This document shows, piece after piece, positions 37,649 through 47,000 of a DNA stretch of 64,000 nucleotides. The notes under the pieces are model-generated. The model did not search any database and was not told where the DNA came from. It worked only from the letters and a program-made list of their open reading frames with translations. The DNA is from Kumtagia sp963820075 (GTDB taxonomy: Bacteria > Pseudomonadota > Alphaproteobacteria > Rhizobiales > Rhizobiaceae). How positions within the stretch are numbered: the stretch's first letter is position 1; the number at the start of each line of letters is the position of its first letter. The position numbers and the translations under genes are program-made. The stretch is taken from NCBI GenBank assembly GCA_963820075.1, contig CAWFYS010000006.1, positions 124,001-188,000 on the forward strand, written 5' to 3'.

Positions 37649-38115
37649 GCGCTGCTCGCCTCCTTGTCCGCCATCATGCGAGTTGTTGTCTTTCGGCAAT
37701 CGGAAAGGCTGCACGCCTGGCCGGTGATCCGAAAGCCGGAGGTCGGCCGGGCCGACATTTCCTGAATCTCACGCATCTGGAATTCGAGAGATTAGCATAG
37801 ACCGGTACGACCAAAAGTACGCCCAAGCGTCGGACAGGCATTTTCTATGGCTAGGCATTCGCAAGATATGTGGCGCGGATCGGGCTTGAAGCCCATTCCA
37901 GGTTGGTCGAGCCCGCAGGTTCGGAGAGGATTGTGTTCCTGCGTTTCGGCAAGCGCGAAATCGTGGTCTGGGTGCGCTACCGGCATAGTTTCAAACGGGG
38001 ACAGTCTTGTCTTGCGTCCACGCACCGAATGCGTCCATTTGTTCGGCCGGCGCAGGGGCGAGCGGCTCCAGGGACGGATCGCTGTCCTCCCGGAACATTC
38101 AGTCGGAGGAATTTA
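37649..38115. other. 467-bp gap with no recognised gene
   Basis: Open frames on both strands of this gap give proteins that resemble nothing I recognise and have no convincing ribosome site. The gap presumably holds the divergent promoters of the aldo/keto reductase and FucU-like genes. A ggagga ribosome site for the latter is at 38105-38110. Confidence 0.4.
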
Positions 38116-38568
38116 ATGCTGAAGGGAATCAACCCGCTTCTCAACGCGGACGTGCTCTATGCGTTGAGGGCGATGGGGCACGGCGATGATGTGATCATAG
38201 CCGATACGAACTTTCCGTCGGATTCGGTGGCGCGCCAGACGACGCTCGGCAGATTGCTGAGGATCGACGCCAGCGCCGCCGAGGTCGCGAGGGCGGTGCT
38301 GTCCGTCTATCCCCTGGATACCTTTGTCGACGACGCGGCGGCCCGAATGGAAGTCGTCGGTGATCCGGACGAAATTCCCCCGGTGCAGCAAGAGGTGCAA
38401 GCGGTGATCGACGCCGCGGAGGCAAAATCCTGGCCGATGGTTTCGATCGAGCGCTTCGCCTTCTATGAGCGCGCCAAGCAGGCCTATTGCGTCATCCAGA
38501 CGGCGGAACGCCGCTTCTATGGCGTTTTCGCCTTCCGCAAAGGCGTGATTCCGCCTGATTCCGCCTGA
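38116..38568 (+). CDS. RbsD/FucU family sugar mutarotase (L-fucose mutarotase-like)
   Basis: A 150-residue protein, MLKGINPLLNADVLYALRAM, with GHGDDVIIADTNFPSDSVA containing the catalytic His and Asp of the RbsD/FucU fold, and YERAKQAYCVIQTAERRFYG near the C-terminus (FucU-type Tyr). It interconverts sugar anomers. ATG 38116 follows ggagga at ideal spacing. It pairs with the divergent aldo/keto reductase, suggesting a small fucose-type sugar oxidation unit. No transporter is present in the window. Confidence 0.9.
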   Translation: MLKGINPLLNADVLYALRAMGHGDDVIIADTNFPSDSVARQTTLGRLLRIDASAAEVARAVLSVYPLDTFVDDAAARMEVVGDPDEIPPVQQEVQAVIDAAEAKSWPMVSIERFAFYERAKQAYCVIQTAERRFYGVFAFRKGVIPPDSA

Positions 38569-38628
38569 TGCCGTGTGACGCCGCGATTTAGGCAGATACT
38601 CCGGCAGCACTGCCCCGGCGCCGGAGTA

Positions 38629-39444
38629 TCAATCGCCGCGACGGGATGTGGCGTGCACAGTCGCGATTTTGCGATCGAACCATGGCCGCAGGAAGGGCAT
38701 CGCAACCGATCCGAACATGCCGAGCATCTTCATCTGAACGCCGGGGTAGATCGCGAACTGCTTTCGATCGAGCCCGGCAAGTGCCGTCCGCGCCACCGCT
38801 TCGGCGCTCCGCAGGCCGCCGGTCCGGATGGTCGCGCGCGCCTCCGGCGGCCGCAAGGGCCGCTCCGCGTCCAGTTGCGGCGTTTGAGTATCGGGCGGAA
38901 AGCAGATCGACACCGTTATGCCGAACGGGCGCGCTTCGGACCTCAACGCTTCGGCAAAGCCGGCGACCGCATATTTCGACGCGCAATACGCGGTGTAGCC
39001 GAAAATGCCGATCAATCCCGCGCCGGAACCCAGCATCAGGATGTTGCCGTTTCGCCGGGACTTCATGCCGGGATAGACCGCGCGCACGGCATTGACCGTG
39101 CCGAGGAAATTGGTCTGGATCTGGCGTTCGAATATCTCCGGCGGTTGGCTCTCGAACGTGCCGGGAACGACGATACCGGCCGACGTGATCAGTGTTCCGC
39201 ATGGCCCGAGTGCTGCCTCGCAGCTTGCGATTGCGGCCGCTATCGCCCGGCCATCGCCGATGTCGGCGATTTCCGCATGGAAGCGCGCGGCCGCGCCGAA
39301 TCGCGCCTGGAGGTCTCGAAGGCGCGCGAGCAGAGGAACTTCGGTCCGGGCAATCACGGACACATCATCGCCGCGCGCCGCGCTGGCTTCGGCCAGCGCG
39401 GCGCCGATGCCGCTCGATCCCCCGGTGATGATGATATGCGCCAT
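38629..39444 (-). CDS. rkpH: Short-chain dehydrogenase, 3-ketosphinganine-reductase-like (RkpH-type)
   Basis: A 271-residue classical SDR: TGxxxGIG site in IIITGGSSGIGAALAE, NAG-equivalent ITSAGIVVPG, catalytic Ser in MLGSGAGLIG and YxxxK in YTAYCASKYAVAGFAEALR. The C-terminal ~60 residues (KQFAIYPGVQMKMLGM, LRPWFDRKIA) resemble the membrane-associated tail of 3-ketodihydrosphingosine reductases. RkpH of Sinorhizobium meliloti, needed for K-antigen production, is an SDR encoded with rkpGIJ, and the same set is found here. Reduction of a beta-keto amino-lipid made by the rkpG product would fit. The gene name is inferred from context and domain type. Confidence 0.75.
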   Translation of the reverse strand: MAHIIITGGSSGIGAALAEASAARGDDVSVIARTEVPLLARLRDLQARFGAAARFHAEIADIGDGRAIAAAIASCEAALGPCGTLITSAGIVVPGTFESQPPEIFERQIQTNFLGTVNAVRAVYPGMKSRRNGNILMLGSGAGLIGIFGYTAYCASKYAVAGFAEALRSEARPFGITVSICFPPDTQTPQLDAERPLRPPEARATIRTGGLRSAEAVARTALAGLDRKQFAIYPGVQMKMLGMFGSVAMPFLRPWFDRKIATVHATSRRGD

Positions 39445-39671
39445 GTCTGTCCCCGCCGCGCGTGGTTAGCACGAGCAACCAAGGTCAACAATTCATTGCG
39501 GGGGCGGACCATACGGTTACCTATGGTTACCTGATATCGGCATCCGTCACCTTGATATGCGGCGAAAAAATTGCGATCACGCGGGCGCCGGCCGCAATAC
39601 CGGAGGGGGTCGAGCCGTTCCGTTACGCAGCAGGCCGCGATGGTTCGATCGGGGTCGCGACAGGGAACGAC

Positions 39672-41267
39672 TTGAACTTGGCATTCTTCGGGGACCATCT
39701 GGCACTTCTGGCGACGTCCCTTGTCGTCGCCCTTGTGGTAACGGGTGTCGTCGACCGCTTCGCCATCCCCGCCAAGATCCGGAGGGCGAGCCGCCCCGGC
39801 GGAGCGCTTGCCACCGACTTCCTTGGACGGATTCCCGTCGTGTTGCTGGTGTTCAGTGTTTTTTTTGCTATCTCGTGGCGCCCGATCTACACGCTAGGGG
39901 CCACCGTCAGTACTTTTGCAATCTTCACCGTGATCTCGCGCGCCAAATTCGAGTTTATTCGCGAGCCGTTGGTTTTTTCGGACATAGCACTGGCTTTTCT
40001 TGTCTTCCGCCACAAAGAAATGTTTAGAGCGACTTGGCTGAGCTTTGGTTTCTGGATCGTAGCATTTGTCTATGTTTTCGGTGCCTCGACGCTCTTCATG
40101 ATTTTCGAACCGCCGATCCTGCCCGATCATGCACGCTCCCTGGCGATTCCCGCCATGATCATCGTCGCGGCCACGCCCTGGCTGCTTCTGTTCGACCAGC
40201 ACGCGCGGCAGGCGCTGTCCAACCTGGCGGCGACGGCGGTCGGCGGCGACGACATCAAGGTGCTGACGGCGCGACTGGGCACTTGCGCCGCGGTGCTCTA
40301 CGGCTTCCTTGCCTGGCTTGGCAAGCGGCGGCCACCGCTACCTCTTCGACCCGCCGCAGCCGAATGTTCCAAGCCTCGCGCGCCCTGCATCGCGCACGAA
40401 GGCAAACCTTTGCTGGTCGTCTGGCAATCTGAGTCCTTCATGGACATGCGCCACTTCGGGATGGAGCAGCTTTACCTGCCCAACCTGGATCGTTTGCGCC
40501 GGCGCGCTGTCGAATGGGGCCGCATGTCGAGCATATTCGAAGGCGGTTATACGCTGCGCACCGAATTCTCGGTGATCTCCGGCCTGCCTCCTCACCGGCT
40601 TGGGCCGGACGCCTCCCATCCCTATCTGCGTGCCGCCGCCTATGCCGGCATCGCGTGGCCGAACCGCTTCCGCGCGGCGGGCTGGAACACACAATTTGTC
40701 CACCCTTACGACCCCCGGTTCTTTTCGCGTGACCGCGCCATGCCGGCGCTCGGCTTCGAGACGCTTACCATGCTGGACGCCTTCGATCATGATCGTGAGC
40801 GCGAGGGTCCCTATGTTTCGGACCTGACCCTGTCGAAGCGGCTGCTTGAGTTCTGTCGGGGCGACGGGAGCGGAAAGGGGCAGTTCCTGTTTGCCGCGTC
40901 GATGGAAAATCATGGACCGTGGTATCCGGGCCGCCATGGTGACGCCGTCGATCCGGTCGATATCTATCTCGCCATTCTCCAGCGTTCCGACGCCGCGCTC
41001 GGCTATCTGGCCGACGAGCTTGACCGGCTCGACCGACCGGTCTGGCTCGCCTTCTACGGCGATCACGCCCCAATCCTGAAGTCCTTCGCCGATCCTTTTC
41101 CCGACCCCAGGACAGAGTACCTGATCGTGCCGATGTCGCGCGCCGCGGCGTGCGCGGTGCCGTCGCCGCGGCCCGCCGAGAAAGCGCCGTGGGACATCAT
41201 CGCGGACACGGTCGCACATGCGGGACTTGAGGAACTGCTGGCGGTGCCGGGCGGAGGAGCGCGATGA
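39672..41267 (+). CDS. rkpI: Membrane sulfatase-fold (LTA synthase-like) protein, RkpI-type
   Basis: About 531 residues. An N-terminal region with about five membrane segments (LLATSLVVALVVTGVV; IPVVLLVFSVFFAI) is followed by a large alkaline-phosphatase-superfamily domain. That domain carries the nucleophile in YTLRTEFSVISGLPPH (Thr), an ENHGPWYPG segment and the metal site AFYGDHAPILKSF. Such enzymes transfer phosphoglycerol or phosphoethanolamine to polymers or lipids. TTG 39672, with aggga upstream, begins just before the first membrane helix; GTG 39462 would add 70 poorly folded-looking residues. The next gene overlaps its stop by ATGA. Identity with RkpI is inferred from gene context. 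Confidence 0.72.
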   Translation: MNLAFFGDHLALLATSLVVALVVTGVVDRFAIPAKIRRASRPGGALATDFLGRIPVVLLVFSVFFAISWRPIYTLGATVSTFAIFTVISRAKFEFIREPLVFSDIALAFLVFRHKEMFRATWLSFGFWIVAFVYVFGASTLFMIFEPPILPDHARSLAIPAMIIVAATPWLLLFDQHARQALSNLAATAVGGDDIKVLTARLGTCAAVLYGFLAWLGKRRPPLPLRPAAAECSKPRAPCIAHEGKPLLVVWQSESFMDMRHFGMEQLYLPNLDRLRRRAVEWGRMSSIFEGGYTLRTEFSVISGLPPHRLGPDASHPYLRAAAYAGIAWPNRFRAAGWNTQFVHPYDPRFFSRDRAMPALGFETLTMLDAFDHDREREGPYVSDLTLSKRLLEFCRGDGSGKGQFLFAASMENHGPWYPGRHGDAVDPVDIYLAILQRSDAALGYLADELDRLDRPVWLAFYGDHAPILKSFADPFPDPRTEYLIVPMSRAAACAVPSPRPAEKAPWDIIADTVAHAGLEELLAVPGGGAR

Positions 41268-42577
41268 AGCCCGCCGACGCAGCGCGGCGGACATTTCTTT
41301 TTCTGCAGGGACCGGCTTCGCCGCTCTTCGTCCGGATAGCCGATCATCTGCGGGAACTTGGCCATCGCTGCGTGCGAGTGAACCTGTGCCCGGGCGACTG
41401 GATATTCTGGCGCCGCAGCGGTGCCGTCAACTATCGGGGGGATATCGACCGCTGGCCGGCCTTCATCTCCTCGCTATTGGATCGGGAAGGTGTGAGCGGC
41501 GTGGTTCTGCTTGGCGAACAGCGGCCCCACCATGCCGCGGCAATCGCTGCCGCGAAGGCGCGCGGAATTCCGGTCTACGCGGTGGAGATGGGGTATCTTC
41601 GCCCGGATTGGATCAGGCTCGAGAGGAGTGGCAGCGGCTACAACTCGCATTTTCCGTCGGATCCCGAAACTATCGTGGAAGCAGCGTCCGGGCTTCCCGA
41701 ACCGGATTTCAAGGCGCGCTACAAGCAGAGATTCGCGGCGGAAGCGGCTTACGATCTGCTGTTCAATCTGCCCAACGTGTTCCTGTGGTTCTTTTTTCCC
41801 CACTACCGCTGGCACGCGATCTTCCATCCCCTGGCGGAGTATGCCGGCTGGATTGGACGTTTTCTGAAGGGCCCGGCGCGGAAGTGGCGGCGAGGAAAGA
41901 CAATCAGGCAGGTTGTCCACGCGGAAGACCCCTACTTCATCTTTCCGCTTCAATTGGAAACAGACTATCAGATCCGCGCCTACTCGGCATTTGCCAGTCA
42001 ATTCGAGGCCATCGCTCTGGTGATAGCTTCCTTCGCGGCAAATGCCGCCGCAACAACGCAATTGCTGATAAAGGTCCATCCGCGCGACAATGGGCTGACC
42101 AACTGGGCGAAACAGATACGGACGCAGGCGCAACGCCATGGCGTCGCGGACCGCGTTCATCTCCTTGACGGTGGCAACCTCAGCCGAATGGTGGCGCGAT
42201 CAGCCGGGATAGTCACCATAAATTCCACCGCTGGAATTGTCGGTCTCCAGCGTGGCCGTCCGGTGAAGACCCTGGGTATAGCTGTCTACGATATTGCCGG
42301 CTTGACCGAGAGCCTGCCGCTTGACCGCTTCTGGCGGGAAGCCAGCCTACCCGATCCCGTGCTTGTCGACGCCTTTCTGCGTCTGATGGTGGCGACGCTC
42401 CACGTTCGGGGAAACTTCTATTCCTGGGCAGGGTCGCAAGCGGGTGCCGCGGCCATCGCCCGGCGGCTGCATGAGGGCACGGTGAACGAGCCGGGCGGCT
42501 TCGTGGCGGTCCCGCCACGCAGGCACCCCGCCCGGCGCTCTCTCGTGAGACCGCCGACCGCCGGCGCGTTGTTCTAA
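41264..42577 (+). CDS. rkpJ: Capsular polysaccharide synthesis/export protein, KpsS/RkpJ-like
   Basis: A 437-residue protein of the Caps_synth (KpsC/KpsS) family. It shows FLFLQGPASPLFVRIADHLR at the start, LGEQRPHHAAAIAAAKARGI, YAVEMGYLRPDWIRLE, the YFIFPLQLETDYQIRAYSAF segment and LLIKVHPRDNGLTNW; INSTAGIVGLQRGRPVKTLG is the typical C-terminal donor-site signature. KpsS-type enzymes add the first beta-Kdo residues to the lipid acceptor of group 2 capsules. It overlaps the preceding gene (ATGA), implying translational coupling, and ends in front of the two-hairpin repeat at 42584. Confidence 0.85.
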   Translation: MKPADAARRTFLFLQGPASPLFVRIADHLRELGHRCVRVNLCPGDWIFWRRSGAVNYRGDIDRWPAFISSLLDREGVSGVVLLGEQRPHHAAAIAAAKARGIPVYAVEMGYLRPDWIRLERSGSGYNSHFPSDPETIVEAASGLPEPDFKARYKQRFAAEAAYDLLFNLPNVFLWFFFPHYRWHAIFHPLAEYAGWIGRFLKGPARKWRRGKTIRQVVHAEDPYFIFPLQLETDYQIRAYSAFASQFEAIALVIASFAANAAATTQLLIKVHPRDNGLTNWAKQIRTQAQRHGVADRVHLLDGGNLSRMVARSAGIVTINSTAGIVGLQRGRPVKTLGIAVYDIAGLTESLPLDRFWREASLPDPVLVDAFLRLMVATLHVRGNFYSWAGSQAGAAAIARRLHEGTVNEPGGFVAVPPRRHPARRSLVRPPTAGALF

Positions 42578-42583
42578 AACTAG

Positions 42584-42684
42584 GCAGGTTCCGGAAAACT
42601 GTGCCACGGTTTCCGACAGAGACCTGCGACAAAACAAGTGGCTAAGCAGGCGAAGCGTGGGCGAAGCCACGCAAGTCTGCTTAG
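42584..42684. repeat. Two-hairpin (REP-like) element, copy 1
   Basis: Hairpin 1 pairs gcaggttccggaaaa with ttttccg-type sequence and (a)gacctgc. Hairpin 2 pairs ctaagcag with ctgcttag. The whole unit recurs at 54676-54770 and, shortened, at 53179-53260. This copy lies between the convergent rkpJ and rkpG genes and overlaps the rkpG stop codon, so it may act as a bidirectional 3'-end structure. Confidence 0.75.
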
Positions 42685-44084
42685 AATTCAGCCGCCATTC
42701 GCCGCAGCACGGCCTCGATGTCGACGGAACCGATACCGAAATTGCGCCTGGCGAGCGCCTCCAGTTTCTCCGCGGTCTTGGCGACCGCGTATTCCATCTG
42801 CTCGCGCGTATGTTCGCTGGTGATGAAGAAGCGCAGCCGCGCCTGTCCTTCGGGTACTGCCGGATGGACGATCGGCATGACGTTGATGCCGGCCCCCAGC
42901 AGATCATTGGAAAGTTGGGCCGCCCGCAGCGAGTCGCCGACAATGACTGGAGTGATCGAGCAGCCCACGCCGACCCCGGTGTCAAGGCCGCGATCGCGCG
43001 CCAGCGTGAAGAACAGGCGGCCGTTGTCGCGCATCCGCGCGACCCGCTCCGGTTCCCGGTCGATCAGATCGAGGCAAGTCCAGGCGGCGGCGGCTAGCGC
43101 CGGCGCGAGCCCGACACTGTAGACAAAGCCGCCGGCATGGCCCTTGAGCAGCAATATGAGCGCGTCGCTGCCGGCAATGTAGCCGCCGCAGCTTGCCGTT
43201 GTCTTGGAGAGCGTACCCATCCAGATATCGACATCGCGCGGGTTGCACCTGTAGTATTCGGCCGTGCCCCGGCCGGTCTCGCCGATGACGCCAAGCGCAT
43301 GGGCCTCATCCACCATCAACCAGAAACCGTATCGCGCCTTCAATTCGATCAGCTTGCGCAGGTCCGCGACGTCGCCGTCCATCGAATAGACGCCTTCGAC
43401 CACTACCAGAATTCGCCGATAGCGGCCGGTCGCCGAGCGAAGGACGTTTTCGAGGTCTTCGGCGTCATTGTGGCGGAAGAAGCGCCGGTGCGCGCCGGAA
43501 AGCTTGGCTCCGGTCAGGGCGCTGTTGTGAATGAACTCGTCGTGGATGATGAGATCGTCCGATCCCAACAGCGTTGCGATGGTTGTGACGTTGGTGAGGT
43601 ATCCGCTGACGAAGACCAGCGCGGCATCGACGCCGTAGAAGTTCGCGAGCTTCGCCTCGAGTTCGCCGTGGACCGGCCGCTCTCCCGCGACGAGACGGCT
43701 GGCTGAAGCCGATATTCCGTAACGTTCGATCGCCTGCTTGCCCGCAGCCAGCACTTCCGCATGGCGGTTCAATCCGAGATAGTCGTAGGAAGCGAAATTT
43801 ATCAGTTCCCTTCCGTCCACTACCGTAGTGGCGCCTGGCGCGCCGGCATGTTCGCGGAAGAACGGGTTGTCCATGCCGAGTTGGTCGCCTGCCGCGGCGG
43901 TCGCCATGATCTGCTTATATTCCGGCAGATCGATAAAGGCGGCTGCCGGCCTGGATTCAGTCGGAACGGTCGGCCCGCCGGCCTTCCTTGGCGTTGCCGG
44001 CCGCGCGTGATCCTTCATGAAGGTCAGGACTTGTTCTCGAACCGCTCGGGAATGGTGCTTCCCCTGACTCGGACGGTCGCTCAC
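42681..44084 (-). CDS. rkpG: PLP-dependent alpha-oxoamine synthase (RkpG-type acyltransferase)
   Basis: A 467-residue fold-type I PLP enzyme of the AONS/serine palmitoyltransferase family. It shows NFASYDYLGLNRH, YGISASASRLVAGERPVHGE, VDEAHALGVIGETGRGTAE and the PLP-lysine motif WMGTLSKTTASCGGYIAG. It carries a roughly 65-residue N-terminal extension compared with Kbl or BioF. The family condenses an acyl thioester with an amino acid and loses CO2. GTG 44084 overlaps the stop of rkpA (GTGA), so the acyl-ACP made by rkpA is its likely donor. The SxASCGG stretch resembles serine palmitoyltransferases. Its 3' end lies in the repeat at 42584-42684. Confidence 0.85.
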   Translation of the reverse strand: MSDRPSQGKHHSRAVREQVLTFMKDHARPATPRKAGGPTVPTESRPAAAFIDLPEYKQIMATAAAGDQLGMDNPFFREHAGAPGATTVVDGRELINFASYDYLGLNRHAEVLAAGKQAIERYGISASASRLVAGERPVHGELEAKLANFYGVDAALVFVSGYLTNVTTIATLLGSDDLIIHDEFIHNSALTGAKLSGAHRRFFRHNDAEDLENVLRSATGRYRRILVVVEGVYSMDGDVADLRKLIELKARYGFWLMVDEAHALGVIGETGRGTAEYYRCNPRDVDIWMGTLSKTTASCGGYIAGSDALILLLKGHAGGFVYSVGLAPALAAAAWTCLDLIDREPERVARMRDNGRLFFTLARDRGLDTGVGVGCSITPVIVGDSLRAAQLSNDLLGAGINVMPIVHPAVPEGQARLRFFITSEHTREQMEYAVAKTAEKLEALARRNFGIGSVDIEAVLRRMAAEF

Positions 44085-47000
44085 TGCAGGCCCGCCTTGA
44101 CAGGCGCCTTGTGCCGCTTCGCCAACTGATCGACAGCGGTGACATTCGCGGCCTTTACCTCAACGCCCCCAAAGTCCGCATGCTGGGTTACTACCCTAAG
44201 ATAGAGCTTGCGCGATACGTCCCCGACGGTGGTACTTTGAGCAAAGCCGGAAAGCGGTATTTCGAAGCCGGTTTTCTGACGGAAGTTCATGCCAAGCTCC
44301 ATTGCCATAAGGCTGTCCAGCCCGACATCCCTTATCATCTTGAGCGGGGAAATCTCGCTTGCCGGCATCCGCAGGATCGCGGCGATTTCCGTGGCAACGA
44401 GTTGGAAAATGATCAGTTCGCCTTCCTCGGGGCTTTTGCCTTCCACAAGTGCCGCCAGGTCGATCCTGTCCCGGTCGCTTCCCAGGGATTGGGCCTTGGA
44501 GGAGCGCGCGACCAGCTCGAACAGGGGCGCCGAAACCGTCTCAAGATGGCGGGCAATGTTCATGTCGATCTCGGCGATCGCGACCGCTGCCGCCTCCGAC
44601 CGTCCCCGGATCGCGCGACAGATAGTCATCGACATAGGAGAGCGCCTGGCCGGCGGTCATGCCGGTGTTGCCGATGCGCTTCGACAGCAGTTCGTTGACC
44701 TGCTTGTCGCGGGCGATGAAGCCGGTGTCCGAAATCGCGCCGAACCCGACGGCGAGCGCCGGCAGCCCGACGCGGCGCCGCGCCCGCGCGATGCCCTCGA
44801 GATAACCGTTCGCCGCCACGTAGTTTGCCTGTCCGGGATTGCCGACGAGCGTCGTGGCGGAGGAAAAAAGAATGAAATGGTCGAGTTGCGTCCTGCCTGG
44901 TCAGCCGGTCCAGGATTGCCGCCGCCTTGGCTTTCGGCTCGACAACGATGCGGATTGCGTTCGTCGGTCAGGTTCTCGATCAGCGCGTCGTCAAGCACCA
45001 TCGCCGCGTGAATGACCGTCTTCAGGGGGCCATTGGCGCGGATCTCCGTGAGCATCTTCGAAACGGCCGCCTCGTCCGTAATGTCGCAGGCATGGAGCGT
45101 GGTCGTGACGCCGCGCGCCGACCAACTGGCGATCGCTCGCCCGGTTTCACTATCGGCGACGCCGCGCCGCGAGCAGAGGGCGAGCTTTCGCGCGCCCTTC
45201 TCCACAAGCCAATGCGCGGCGGCCAGTCCGAAGCCGCCAATTCCGCCAAGCACGAGATGAACGCCGTCCGGATCGGCGCGCATGCCCTGGCGCGGAGCGG
45301 TCAACACCCTGTCCTCTCCGGCGACGGGCGGCTTCACGACGATCTTGCCGATATGGCCGGAACTCTGCATCAGGCGGAACGCGCTGACGATCTCGTCGTG
45401 CCGGAAGGCTCGATAGGGGAGGGGCGTGAGCTTGCCCTGGTCGAACAGATCGGAAAGCTCCGCCAGCAGGCGCGCGCTTTGTTCCGGCAGCGTGTTCAGC
45501 AACTGGTCGGCATCGATGCCGAAATAGCTTATGTTGCGGCGAAACGGCCGTAGTCCGATTTTCGTGTCGGCGTAGAAGTCGCGCTTGCCCAGTTCGAGGA
45601 AGCGGCCGAAGGGCCTTAGCAGCGACAGGCTTCTTTCCATCGCGTCCGAGAAGAGCGAATTGAGCACGACGTCGACGCCGGCCTGATCCGTGACAGCGAG
45701 AACCTCCTCGACAAAGTTCAGCGTGCGCGAGTTGAACACATGGTCGGCGCCAAGTGTTTCGAGCAGCCGGCGCTTCTCGGTCGATCCGGCGGTCGCGATC
45801 ACCGTGGCGCCTCTCGCTTTGGCGACCTGCAATGCCGCCAGCCCAACGCCGCCGGCGCCGCCGTGAATGAGGATCGTCTCGCCGGGGCGGATGCGCGCCA
45901 GTTCGACAATCGCATAATAGGCCGTGAGAAAGGCGACCGGCAGCGTCGCGCCGGCGACCGGATCGATGCCGCGAGGAAGCAGGGCAACGCCGGACTGCTT
46001 TACACGGACATGGGTCGAAAACGCAGCCGGCGCCACGGCCATGACCATGTTGCCAATGGCGAGTTCCGTGACGTTCGTCCCGACGGCCACGACACGGCCG
46101 GCACATTCCATGCCGATCGCCGGGCCGGCGAAGCCGTCCTCGAGCGCTTCCTCCGGCAGCATGCCCATTGCCCACATCACGTCACGAAAATTGAGGCCGG
46201 TCGCCGCGACCTCGATCAGGACCTCGTCGGGCCCCGGTTCGCCCGCCGCGCAGGCCTGCCAGGCAATGGATGCGACATGCGAGGGAACGCTCTGCCGGAC
46301 GGTGGCCGCAACGAAGTCGCGCGTGGTTTCCTGCGCCTCGCTCATGGGACCGGGTACGATGCGCACTTCCAGCGCATTGCCGGTGTCAGTATCGATCGCC
46401 CATTCGCGATTGTCGCTTCCCGCGCCCAGCAGGGCAAGCGTCCGTTCGACCTGGGCCGCCAAATCCCGGTCCGAAGCCCCCGAAAGGTCGAGTATGTGCG
46501 CCTCGATGGCTTCGCACTCATTGCGCAGGACGCGCATGAAGGCCCACAGTCCGGCATGGCTCGCGGCAGCGTGGAGGGCTGCCGCTTCTCCTTGCTCCAC
46601 TTGCGCGGTGCCGAGAACGACCGCGAGCCGCTTCCCGACATCCGTGCGGGCGGCTCCGGCCGTCGCATGAGCGCTTAGTGTCCGCGCGATCATGGCGAGC
46701 CGCATCAGATTTGCTCTCAACCAATCCGACCCGTCGCCGAACACTGCATCGGGGATATATATGAGGTTCACGTCGGCGTGGCCGAAGCCAGTCAGGGCGG
46801 CGGCCAGGGTCTCCCGATCCTTGTCGGCATCGCCGTCAAGGCGGGCCACTGCGAATTGAGGCGTCGGTTCCGCATCGAAATCGGCTCCGCCAGCGTGGAC
46901 TACCAGAACGGATTGCTCTTGCCGCGCCCCGGCTTGCTGTTTGAACGGGCCGCGTCCGAACGCCTCCACCGAAATCACCGGCCCGTCGGCGAGCCCGTGG

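Noticed and set aside
37792..38025. 77-residue minus-strand frame in the gap before the FucU-like gene
   Set aside because: No ribosome site, no recognisable family and no conserved neighbour context.
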